A DNA stretch of 7,171 bases from an uncultured Actinomycetes bacterium. Its GTDB lineage: Bacteria > Actinomycetota > Thermoleophilia > Miltoncostaeales > Miltoncostaeaceae. Below are positions 1 to 5,546 of the stretch, one piece after another; position 1 is the stretch's first letter; each line of letters starts with the position of its first letter. The stretch spans positions 1 to 7,171 of the forward strand of contig CAIPNN010000182.1 in the NCBI GenBank assembly GCA_903866425.1, read 5' to 3'. The notes under the pieces were generated by a model. The model saw nothing but the letters and a program-made list of their open reading frames with translations. It had not been told where the DNA came from and did no database searches. The position numbers and the translations under genes were made by a program.

Positions 1-466
1 AGATGGCCCATGTGTGGTGGTTCACCACCTCGTGCCCGGGTCGATTGAATTCGGCGGCCAGCATGCGCTCAGCCAGCGCCATGCCCACGGCGTCGCCCAC
101 ACCCTGGCCCAGCGGCCCGGTGGTCACCTCCACGCCGGCGGTGATGCCACGCTCCGGGTGGCCGGGGGTGCGGCTCTCCCACTGGCGGAACTGCCTGAGG
201 TCGTCAATGGTCACGTCGTAACCGGTGATGTGCAGCAGCGCATAGAGCAGTGCCGATGCGTGGCCGGCCGACAGCACGAAGCGGTCGCGGTCGGGCCACG
301 CCGGGTCTGCCGGGGCGTAGCGCATCTGGCCCTCGAAGAGGCGCCAGGCAACAGGCGCGAGGCCCATGGGGGCACCGGGATGGCCCGAGTTGGCCGCATT
401 GATGGCGTCAATTGCCAGCGTGCGGATGGTGGCGATGGTGAGGTCGGGCGATGCCGGCTGGGTCAA
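1..466 (-). CDS. tkt: Transketolase, N-terminal part (cut by the window edge)
   Basis: Transketolase moves two-carbon ketol units between sugar phosphates in the pentose phosphate pathway, using thiamine diphosphate, in the cytoplasm. The 155 visible codons read clearly as the N-terminal cofactor domain: NSGHPGAPMG at residues 26-35, DRDRFVLSAGHAS at 59-71 and TPGHPE at 100-105. GPLGQG at 117-122 is the family's diphosphate-binding loop, and His29 and His69 fit the conserved active-site histidines. The rest of the roughly 650-residue enzyme lies beyond base 1. I chose the TTG at 464-466 because GGAG (473-476) sits 6 nt upstream, the protein then begins just before the conserved core, and no in-frame ATG or GTG lies close upstream. 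A neighbouring lipoprotein gene is divergent. The family call is safe; the TTG start is inferred. Confidence 0.95.
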   Translation of the reverse strand, partial: MTQPASPDLTIATIRTLAIDAINAANSGHPGAPMGLAPVAWRLFEGQMRYAPADPAWPDRDRFVLSAGHASALLYALLHITGYDVTIDDLRQFRQWESRTPGHPERGITAGVEVTTGPLGQGVGDAVGMALAERMLAAEFNRPGHEVVNHHTWAI

Positions 467-472
467 GGATGG

Positions 473-500
473 CTCCGTGTGGTTGGGCGAGGTGAGCCTA
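473..500 (-). promoter_or_regulatory. Probable tkt promoter -10 box and ribosome binding site
   Basis: On the minus strand TAGGCT (495-500) fits the actinobacterial TAnnnT -10 pattern. A transcript starting about 7 nt on would have a leader of roughly 22 nt that includes GGAG (473-476), 6 nt before the TTG start. I see no convincing -35 element. Confidence 0.4.
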
Positions 501-536
501 CCGACCCCCGCTGGTCCCGTGGCCCGCTGTGGCGCC

Positions 537-542
537 TAGTCT
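537..542 (+). promoter_or_regulatory. -10 box of the lipoprotein pair, probably giving a leaderless mRNA
   Basis: TAGTCT ends 7 nt before the ATG at 550, which places the expected transcription start at or next to the start codon. There is no Shine-Dalgarno sequence in front of that ATG. The same heptamer CTAGTCT recurs in front of secG at 6496-6502. No clear -35 is visible. Confidence 0.45.
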
Positions 543-549
543 TTGGCCC

Positions 550-996
550 ATGATCGGGCGCGCGGGAACCACTGTCGGTGTGCTTGCCATGGTCGCACTC
601 GCAGTGACGGGGTGCGGGTCGGGCGATGACACCGCACGCACGCAGACCACCTCGCCGGCGGCGTTCGTTGACGCGGTGTCTGCGCTCGTGCAGCCGGCTG
701 AGCGCATGGGCGTGGTGGCCACCTCTGTGCTCGAGGGTGGCGCCGACCAGCCACAGCAGGTGGAGATTGTCGGGCTCACCGACGACGTGGCCCGGCAGAT
801 CACGCGGTTCGGTGCACTGCGCCTTGGCGACCCGTCACTGGCTGCCACGCAGAAGCGTCTGCTCGCTGCCATGGGTCCCATCGCCACCAGCATGCGTCAG
901 GTGCGCGCAGGTATCGAGGCACCTGGCCACACGGGCCTGCAGGCGGCCACCACCACCCTTCTCAACGAGCTGAAGGCGCTGCCATCCGCCGGCTGA
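550..996 (+). CDS. Putative lipoprotein A, function unknown
   Basis: This 148-residue protein has a lipoprotein signal peptide: one Arg near the N-terminus (Arg4), a hydrophobic stretch at 7-19 and a lipobox ending VTGC, with the lipidated Cys at residue 22. It should be anchored to the outer face of the membrane. The rest is rich in Ala, Thr and Gln, looks mostly helical and has no motif I recognise. An in-frame GTG at 529 would add seven residues, but the -10 box TAGTCT lies inside that extension, so ATG 550 is preferred. The gene overlaps the next lipoprotein gene by 13 nt. The two share a weak pattern (RL-D--L---TQ--) and look like diverged duplicates. Its function cannot be read from the sequence. 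Confidence 0.75.
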   Translation: MIGRAGTTVGVLAMVALAVTGCGSGDDTARTQTTSPAAFVDAVSALVQPAERMGVVATSVLEGGADQPQQVEIVGLTDDVARQITRFGALRLGDPSLAATQKRLLAAMGPIATSMRQVRAGIEAPGHTGLQAATTTLLNELKALPSAG

Positions 997-1469
997 TCGC
1001 CACGGCACTCGTCGCGTCGGCGCTCGGCGTGGGTGCGCTCGCCGGATGTGGCGACACCACCGACCCCACGCCCACCGAGTCAGTGGCGCCGGGCACCACG
1101 GTGACGCCGTCGCACTATCTGGCACTCGTGCGCGAGGCGGTCGCGGCGGCACGCGCTGCCGACATTCGCTTTGCGGCGCTCCCCGGTGGGCTCACCGCCG
1201 CCCAGGCGAAGGCCGCCGCCCCCGGCCTTGCAGCCGCCGCGGACCGCGCGGAGCGGGCGGCGCAGCAGCTGTCGGCTGCGCGCCTTGATGATCAGCGTCT
1301 TGAGACGCAGCGCAAGTCCATTGCCCCACTTGACGTGGCCCTTGCCGGATCCCTGCGCAACGCGGCCGATGCGGCGCAGGCCGGCAATGTCACTGCGCTC
1401 GCTGCGGCCGTGGCCGCGGCATCGTCGTCTGCAGCCGCCATCCGTGCGGCTGCGGCACCGCCAGCCTGA
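984..1469 (+). CDS. Putative lipoprotein B, apparent ATC start
   Basis: The frame encodes an Ala-rich (probably helical) exported lipoprotein with lipobox LAGC. The first ordinary start codon, GTG at 1029, would cut off the signal peptide and leave only six residues before the Cys. In-frame sequence upstream reads IRRLIATALVASALGVG, a proper signal peptide, from an ATC at 984-986. AAGG (973-976) lies 7 nt before that ATC, good Shine-Dalgarno spacing. A CTG at 993 is the other candidate but lacks the two arginines and is 16 nt from AAGG. From ATC the protein has 161 residues and the lipid Cys is residue 22, the same as in lipoprotein A. Either the start is non-canonical or an ATG has been lost by mutation or base-call error. 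The gene converges on the deacetylase gene with 8 bp between stops. Function unknown. Confidence 0.7.
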   Translation: MRRLIATALVASALGVGALAGCGDTTDPTPTESVAPGTTVTPSHYLALVREAVAAARAADIRFAALPGGLTAAQAKAAAPGLAAAADRAERAAQQLSAARLDDQRLETQRKSIAPLDVALAGSLRNAADAAQAGNVTALAAAVAAASSSAAAIRAAAAPPA

Positions 1470-1477
1470 CCTCGGGT

Positions 1478-2395
1478 CTACTCGCTGACGCCCTTGCCGT
1501 CCACGCTCATGTCGCTTGGGCCGGGCGGGTCGGACACCACAAGGTCGCCCACCGTGGCGAAGCCGTAGCCCTGCTTCTTGAGTTCCTTGATGATGGTGGG
1601 CAGCGCGGCCACGGTGTTGGCGCGGTCGCCTCCACCGTCGTGCATGAGGATGATCGAGCCCGGTGTCACCTCCGACACCACGCGCTGCACGATGGTGTTG
1701 ACGTCAGGCCGCTGCCAGTCGTTGGTGTCGCCTTCCCACAGCACTGAGAGCAGCTTGTTCTTCTCGGCCGTGGCGATGACCGATGGGTCCACGGCCCCAT
1801 ACGGCGCGCGGAACAGGCGGCTGGCCACCCCGCTGTCGCTGATGATCGCGTTCTGGGTGTCCACGATCTCCTGCTGCTGCTTGGCGGCCGGCAACTTGGT
1901 CAGGTCGGGATGGCTCCATGTGTGGACACCAATCTGGTGCCCCTGTGCGATCTCCTGGGCCACCATGCCCGGGTACTCCTTTACCGCCTGCCCCACCACG
2001 AAGAACGTGGCCGGCACGTCGTACTGCTTGAGGATCGAGAGGATCGCCGGCGTGTCCTTGGCAGGGCCATCGTCAAATGTGAGGGCCACGACCTTTCGGC
2101 GTCCCCCGGCGCGGTGGATGCTGACGCCCTTGGCCCCGATGCTCACCAGTTCCTGATCGCGCGGACCCAGCTGGGTCGCCAGATCGACCGCCGCCGCCGT
2201 AACGGTGGGGATGACGGGGTCGGCAGTGGCCTTGGCCGCCGGGGCGTCGCTGCCACGCGTCGCAAGGCCGATGGCGCCGACGACGACGACGATCGCCACG
2301 ATTCCGAGAATGAGGGGATTGATGCGGCGCCTGCGCTTGGGCGGGCGTCGACGCGGAGGTCGGGGTCGCGAGGATGTACTGCGTTGGGGCGGCAC
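1478..2395 (-). CDS. Membrane-anchored NodB-domain polysaccharide deacetylase (CE4 family)
   Basis: CE4 enzymes remove N-acetyl groups from peptidoglycan or other GlcNAc polymers with a bound metal. From the GTG at 2393-2395 the protein has 305 residues. It starts with a Pro/Arg/Lys-rich cytoplasmic tail (1-24) and one membrane helix (about 26-44), followed by a linker and a NodB domain (about 100-288). All five family motifs are present: TFDDGP 106-111, HTWSHP 158-163 (metal His158 and His162), RAPYG 196-200, DTNDW 223-227 and LMHDG 250-254. Asp108 is the expected catalytic base and Asp109 the metal ligand. The tail and helix suggest N-in topology with the enzyme domain outside, so cell-wall modification is likely. 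A longer frame from GTG 2476 is rejected because that codon lies inside the hairpin at 2436-2492. The exact substrate is unknown. Confidence 0.93.
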   Translation of the reverse strand: MPPQRSTSSRPRPPRRRPPKRRRRINPLILGIVAIVVVVGAIGLATRGSDAPAAKATADPVIPTVTAAAVDLATQLGPRDQELVSIGAKGVSIHRAGGRRKVVALTFDDGPAKDTPAILSILKQYDVPATFFVVGQAVKEYPGMVAQEIAQGHQIGVHTWSHPDLTKLPAAKQQQEIVDTQNAIISDSGVASRLFRAPYGAVDPSVIATAEKNKLLSVLWEGDTNDWQRPDVNTIVQRVVSEVTPGSIILMHDGGGDRANTVAALPTIIKELKKQGYGFATVGDLVVSDPPGPSDMSVDGKGVSE

Positions 2396-2402
2396 GACCC
2401 GA

Positions 2403-2408
2403 ATAATG
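2403..2408 (-). promoter_or_regulatory. Possible -10 box of the deacetylase gene
   Basis: CATTAT on the minus strand ends 7 nt before the GTG at 2395, the same geometry as in front of lipoprotein A and the small gene at 6817. No Shine-Dalgarno sequence precedes this GTG, so a leaderless mRNA fits. The first base departs from TAnnnT and no -35 is seen. Confidence 0.35.
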
Positions 2409-2435
2409 CCGGTCCCCGCGGCGTCGTGTGATGCA

Positions 2436-2492
2436 GACGGTTCCGACGACGGTGCCCGGACCCCCAGCCAGGGCACCGCCGTCTCAACCGTC
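2436..2492 (-). terminator. Large two-part hairpin after the Crp-family gene
   Basis: It begins 5 nt after the TAG of the regulator gene. An outer 7-bp stem (2486-2492 with 2436-2442, GACGGTT/AACCGTC) is followed by a 2x2 internal loop. Then comes a 13-bp inner stem (2471-2483 with 2445-2457) around a 13-nt loop. The one non-Watson-Crick pair is G-U in the minus-strand RNA but A-C in the plus-strand RNA, so the structure suits the minus transcript. No U-tract follows, so it is either a U-less intrinsic terminator or a 3'-end stabilising hairpin. Confidence 0.65.
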
Positions 2493-2497
2493 GATGG

Positions 2498-3229
2498 CTA
2501 ACTCGCGAGTGCTGCGGGTTCGCCGGCGGCGCGCATGGCATCCCATGGGATGGTGATGCTGCGGCCGTCCATCTCCACCTCGCCGGCAGCACGGAGCTTG
2601 CCGAACGCGGTGGTCACGGCCTCACGCGATGCGCCGATGAGCAATGCCCACTGTGCGTGCGTGAGGTCCAGGCCGATCCGGACACCTTCCGGAGCGGCCG
2701 TGCCGATCTGCTCGGCGATCTGGTGCAGCCTGCGACGCAGGCGGTCTTCCACGCGCATCTCCGAGACGATGCCGACGGTCTCCCTGAGGTTGATCAGTCG
2801 GCTCGACAGCGCGACGGCAAGGTTGACGCCGAAACGCGGATAGCGGGTGATGAGTGCTTCGATGGCGTGGACGGGCAGCGGCGTGACCGCGCTCATCTCG
2901 AGTGCGGTCGCCTTGGGCGATGACTCGAGGCCGAGCGACGAATACACGGCTCCCGGCTCCACAACTGCAGTGATGACCTCCGGGCCGTCGGCCGGGCTGT
3001 CGTAGAGGGCGATGCGTCCCTGGCGAACCAGGTACACGTGGTCACCGCGCATGAGCGCGGCCGGGCTCTCGGCGTCCCGTGCCCAGCGCACCAGTGGCAG
3101 CTTGGCATCGAGAAGGTCGAGGTCCCGTCGTGGAATCCCGTCGAAAAGGTCCTGGCGCGAAAGCGCCGGCCGCAGTGTGTCCCCTGACGCGGCGGACGGG
3201 ATTGTGGGGATCGGTGTGAGAGTGGCCAT
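2498..3229 (-). CDS. Crp/Fnr-family transcription regulator
   Basis: This 243-residue protein has the Crp/Fnr layout: a cyclic-nucleotide-like beta-roll (about 25-130), a long dimer helix (about 130-165) and a C-terminal winged helix-turn-helix (about 187-226). The helix-turn-helix core LTHAQWALLIGASREAVTTA includes the recognition-helix pattern SREAV. The canonical cAMP pocket (Gly-Glu-Leu ... Arg-Ser-Ala) is missing; the matching stretch reads GAVYSSLGLESSPKATAL. No Fnr-type iron-sulfur cysteines are present either. The effector is therefore unknown. ATG 3227-3229 is chosen because GAGG (3238-3241) lies 8 nt upstream; longer frames run into non-conserved sequence. That GAGG is half of a perfect inverted repeat, suggesting self-regulation. 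Its targets cannot be told from this window. Confidence 0.9.
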   Translation of the reverse strand: MATLTPIPTIPSAASGDTLRPALSRQDLFDGIPRRDLDLLDAKLPLVRWARDAESPAALMRGDHVYLVRQGRIALYDSPADGPEVITAVVEPGAVYSSLGLESSPKATALEMSAVTPLPVHAIEALITRYPRFGVNLAVALSSRLINLRETVGIVSEMRVEDRLRRRLHQIAEQIGTAAPEGVRIGLDLTHAQWALLIGASREAVTTAFGKLRAAGEVEMDGRSITIPWDAMRAAGEPAALAS

Positions 3230-3233
3230 GGGG

Positions 3234-3253
3234 ACAACCTCGCAGCAGGTTGT
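3234..3253. promoter_or_regulatory. Perfect 7-6-7 inverted repeat over the regulator's ribosome binding site
   Basis: ACAACCT (3234-3240), a 6-nt centre and AGGTTGT (3247-3253) form an exact dyad starting 4 nt upstream of the ATG of the Crp-family gene. The N6 centre matches the geometry of classical Crp operators (TGTGA-N6-TCACA), though the arms differ. In the minus-strand mRNA it could also fold as a hairpin hiding the GAGG at 3238-3241. It is a good candidate for an autoregulatory operator or a translational switch. Confidence 0.5.
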
Positions 3254-3302
3254 AAGAGACCTTTGAAGTCGCCGGTAACACTTGGCATGGCGATCATTGA
3301 GG

Positions 3303-3316
3303 TCTGGCTGGCCAGA
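3303..3316. promoter_or_regulatory. Second inverted repeat upstream of the regulator gene
   Basis: TCTGG-N4-CCAGA is an exact 5-4-5 dyad, about 74 bp upstream of the regulator start. The geometry is that of Fnr-type sites (TTGAT-N4-ATCAA), but the arm sequence differs. It may be an operator or a chance match. Confidence 0.25.
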
Positions 3317-3423
3317 TGGGGGCATACGGTTATGTGACCCCCCGATTACCGCATGGGGACGGGGGTTTCCGCTGCTTCATCAGTCCTTCACGGATTTAGA
3401 GCATGACAGGTGCAGCGCCCGCT

Positions 3424-3446
3424 GGGAGGCCAGTCGGTCGCCTCCC
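3424..3446 (-). terminator. Hairpin at the end of the mqnD-type operon
   Basis: GGGAGGC (3424-3430) and GCCTCCC (3440-3446) make a perfect 7-bp GC-rich stem around a 9-nt loop. It begins 18 nt after the TAA of the membrane-protein gene. There is no U-tract on the minus-strand side, so intrinsic termination is plausible rather than certain. Confidence 0.45.
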
Positions 3447-3464
3447 GACACGGAGGTTCTGGCG

Positions 3465-4223
3465 TTACTCCGTGATGTCGAGGCGGCCGTCGGTGCGCAC
3501 CACGCGGTCGGCGTACAGCAGAGCCACGGCGATGAGCAGGAACGGTTCGACCACCAGCAGCACCAGCGTGCTCCAGATGGCAACGGCCACGGTGCGCGCG
3601 GAGCCGTCGAGGGGGATGAAGGCCGCCCCGCCGATGAGTTCGAGCACAAACCGTGCAATCGCGGCCACGATCGAGATGACCAGATACGCCAGGAACACGG
3701 TCCACCACGACCCGCGAACGATCTCTCCGCTGCGACGCAGGGCGTCGCGCACGCCCTTGCCCTCGACGACCACGGCCTGGCTGACAAAGAGCCAGAAGAT
3801 CGCGAGGAAGACGCCCGGGATGATGAGCGCGAAGAGGCCAACGGTGATGCCCAGCGTGGCAAGCACGAGCGCACCGATGAGCGCCCAGAAGCGAGCGCCC
3901 ACCGGCTCGAGGCTGGCACCGGCGCCACATGGGTTGCCAAGCAGCCGTCGCACGGCGGCAACCGAGATGGCCGCGCCGCTGATGGGGAGCAGGAGGATCG
4001 CCGGGACGACGGCGGTGAGCAGAATGGCCACTGCGCGCCCGGTCGTTTCGGCATCGGTGACCGAGTTGCTGGCGACTGCCGAGAGGATGCCCACGGGGAT
4101 GACCGTGATGGCGGTGAGCAGAATGAACATCATCGGCTCGCCGCGGTACATCCGAAAGGCGTTGGAGAGCAGTTCGCCGATGGACGTGGGGCCGGGCTGC
4201 ACGGGGTGTGCGGTGTCGGTCAT
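3465..4223 (-). CDS. Multi-pass membrane protein, GDPD-membrane-domain/YciC-like
   Basis: The 252-residue protein has about six hydrophobic segments (roughly 30-52, 66-92, 112-128, 130-150, 174-200 and 214-238). Before the fifth is ALRRSGEIVRGSWW (161-174), which resembles the Ala-Leu-Arg-Arg-Ser ... Gly-Ser-Trp-Trp signature I associate with predicted integral membrane proteins annotated as glycerophosphodiester phosphodiesterase membrane domain or YciC-like. No catalytic residues of a phosphodiesterase are seen, so it is a membrane protein of unknown role. ATG 4221-4223 has GAGGG (4232-4236) 8 nt upstream and starts 4 nt after the TGA of the preceding gene, so the two are surely co-transcribed. 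A TTG at 4238 would overlap that gene and has less support. It ends the four-gene unit. Confidence 0.8.
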   Translation of the reverse strand: MTDTAHPVQPGPTSIGELLSNAFRMYRGEPMMFILLTAITVIPVGILSAVASNSVTDAETTGRAVAILLTAVVPAILLLPISGAAISVAAVRRLLGNPCGAGASLEPVGARFWALIGALVLATLGITVGLFALIIPGVFLAIFWLFVSQAVVVEGKGVRDALRRSGEIVRGSWWTVFLAYLVISIVAAIARFVLELIGGAAFIPLDGSARTVAVAIWSTLVLLVVEPFLLIAVALLYADRVVRTDGRLDITE

Positions 4224-4227
4224 GTGG

Positions 4228-4659
4228 TCAGCCCTCAATCGGCTCGTAGGGGACCGCGTCGTCGGCGAGGTCCTCGGGGTGAATGCCCAGGCTCTGCATG
4301 AAGAAGGGCGTCAACAGGTTCAGGGTATGCCTGCAGGCGGGGCAGATGGGCAGTGGCGGTGGGGGCGGCAGGTCTGGCGTCGCCCCGGTGGCGGAATACG
4401 GCGCCCCGCTGTACCGCACGCACGCGCCGCAGGGGTCGCGCAGGTCGAGGCGCACCAGATCCCATCCGCTCGCCGTGATCTCGCGCAGCCAGCCGTCGTG
4501 CCGTGCGGCGTAGTCCTCGGCATCGGCCGCGAGCGCAGCACGCTCAGCGGGGTCCCACCCGTCGCGGATTGCGCGCGCGAACACCTCAGGCGGGTCGGGG
4601 ATGGTGCGGAACCGCTCGGTCCACGCGTCGATCTCGGCATCCCAGTCGCGCGCGGCCAC
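4228..4659 (-). CDS. Small four-cysteine protein, function unknown
   Basis: From GTG 4657-4659 the protein has 143 residues. The N-terminal half (1-65) is acidic, Trp- and Ala-rich and probably helical. The C-terminal half has Cys77-x2-Cys80 and Cys106-x2-Cys109 (CGAC and CPAC), a pattern suited to binding one zinc, with a five-proline run (98-102) just before the second pair. I do not recognise the family. The GTG is preferred because GAGG (4669-4672) is 9 nt upstream and it begins 4 nt after the TGA of the mqnD-type gene. An ATG at 4693-4695 would overlap that gene by 32 nt. The protein is soluble with no signal peptide. Tight spacing on both sides ties it to the same transcript as its neighbours. 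Confidence 0.75.
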   Translation of the reverse strand: MAARDWDAEIDAWTERFRTIPDPPEVFARAIRDGWDPAERAALAADAEDYAARHDGWLREITASGWDLVRLDLRDPCGACVRYSGAPYSATGATPDLPPPPPLPICPACRHTLNLLTPFFMQSLGIHPEDLADDAVPYEPIEG

Positions 4660-4663
4660 CCGC

Positions 4664-5503
4664 TCAGTCCTCGACGAAGTCCACGGGGACCTCATTGGCG
4701 ATGAGCCCCGCCTCTACGCCTCGGCGCAGCAGCTCGCGCACTGCCTCGCGACCCTCTTCGCCGTAATCGAGGGTGCGGTCGTTCACGTACATGCCCACGA
4801 ACTGATCGTTCAGGTCGTCGTCCAGCCCGCGGCCGTACTCGGCGGCGTAGGCCAGTGCGCCTGCGCGGTTGTCGAGGCTGTACTGAATGCTTTCGCGCAG
4901 CACCTGTGACAGCTCCACCATCACGTCCTCGCCGAGGTCGCGACGCACCACGTTGCCGCCCAGGGGGAGGGGAAGGCCACCGGTGAGCTCGTGCCACCAG
5001 GTGCCGAGGTCGAGCACGTTCACAAGCCCCTGCGACTCGTACGTGAGCTGCCCCTCGTGGATGACCAGGCCGGCGTCGGCCTCGCCGCGCTCCACCACGT
5101 CGAGAATCTGGTCGAACGGCACGATCATCGGGTCGTCAATCCGACCGGCTGCCAGCTGCAGTTCGAGGAATGCGCTGGTGAGCGTGCCGGGGATGGCCAC
5201 CTTCATACGGGGCAGGTCGGCCGGGTCAACCGGCTCGCGGGCCACCACCATGGGGCCGTACTGCTCGCCCATTGATGCGCCGTGTGGCAGCAGGCGGTAC
5301 TTGTCGGCCACCGTGGCGTACGCGTGGATGGAGATGGCGGACACCTCGAGGCGTCCCTCCATGGCCCAGCGGTTGAGCGTCTCGATGTCCCGGAGGAGGT
5401 GCTCGAACTCGAAGCCGCGGGTGGGGATCAGGTCCTTCGCGAGCGCGTAGAACATGAACGCGTCGTCAGGGTCGGGGCTGTGACCCAGGCGGATGTGCGT
5501 CAT
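4664..5503 (-). CDS. mqnD: MqnD-family protein, probable 1,4-dihydroxy-6-naphthoate synthase
   Basis: MqnD acts in the futalosine route to menaquinone, turning cyclic dehypoxanthinyl futalosine into 1,4-dihydroxy-6-naphthoate in the cytoplasm. The 279-residue product has the periplasmic-binding-protein-like fold of the MqnA/MqnD family (Pfam VitK2_biosynth). Seen here are GHSPDPDDAFMFYAL at 7-21, IPGTLTSAFLEL at 104-115, GLVIHEGQLTY at 145-155 (His149 fits the catalytic His) and GLPLPLGGN at 176-184. The N-terminal motif differs from the more usual SPCPND form, so this may be a divergent subgroup. The length is normal. ATG 5501-5503 is preceded by GGAGG (5513-5517) 9 nt upstream. The gene lies 43 nt after a thioesterase gene and 4 nt before a four-cysteine gene. 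A related solute-binding role cannot be excluded. Confidence 0.82.
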   Translation of the reverse strand: MTHIRLGHSPDPDDAFMFYALAKDLIPTRGFEFEHLLRDIETLNRWAMEGRLEVSAISIHAYATVADKYRLLPHGASMGEQYGPMVVAREPVDPADLPRMKVAIPGTLTSAFLELQLAAGRIDDPMIVPFDQILDVVERGEADAGLVIHEGQLTYESQGLVNVLDLGTWWHELTGGLPLPLGGNVVRRDLGEDVMVELSQVLRESIQYSLDNRAGALAYAAEYGRGLDDDLNDQFVGMYVNDRTLDYGEEGREAVRELLRRGVEAGLIANEVPVDFVED

Positions 5504-5546
5504 GTGGTGGTGCCTCCGGTTGGAGCGGTCGGAACGAGGCGTGATG

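Noticed and set aside
14..553. A 179-codon plus-strand open frame at the left edge
   Set aside because: It lies opposite the transketolase start, which has clear conserved motifs, and crosses the promoter region.
1448..1466. Short inverted repeat GGCTG/CAGCC at the end of lipoprotein B as a shared terminator
   Set aside because: Only 4-5 bp, inside the coding sequence of an Ala-rich repeat-like stretch, with no T-run on either side; likely chance.
1578..2156. A 192-codon plus-strand open frame inside the deacetylase gene
   Set aside because: The opposite strand carries all five CE4 motifs in one frame; this frame shows none of any family.
2396..2476. N-terminal extension of the deacetylase from GTG 2476
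   Set aside because: The start would lie inside the stem of the hairpin at 2436-2492, has no ribosome binding site, and the added residues look unlike a protein start. GTG 2395 has a -10-like box at leaderless spacing.
3403..4704. A 433-codon plus-strand open frame opposite the membrane-protein and four-cysteine genes
   Set aside because: It is the GC-rich antisense shadow of two well-supported minus-strand genes with good ribosome binding sites. The product is low-complexity in Arg, Ser and Pro without any recognisable domain.
4887..5450. A 187-codon plus-strand open frame inside the mqnD-type gene
   Set aside because: Antisense shadow; Ser/Arg-rich with no domain, while the minus frame has clear family motifs.
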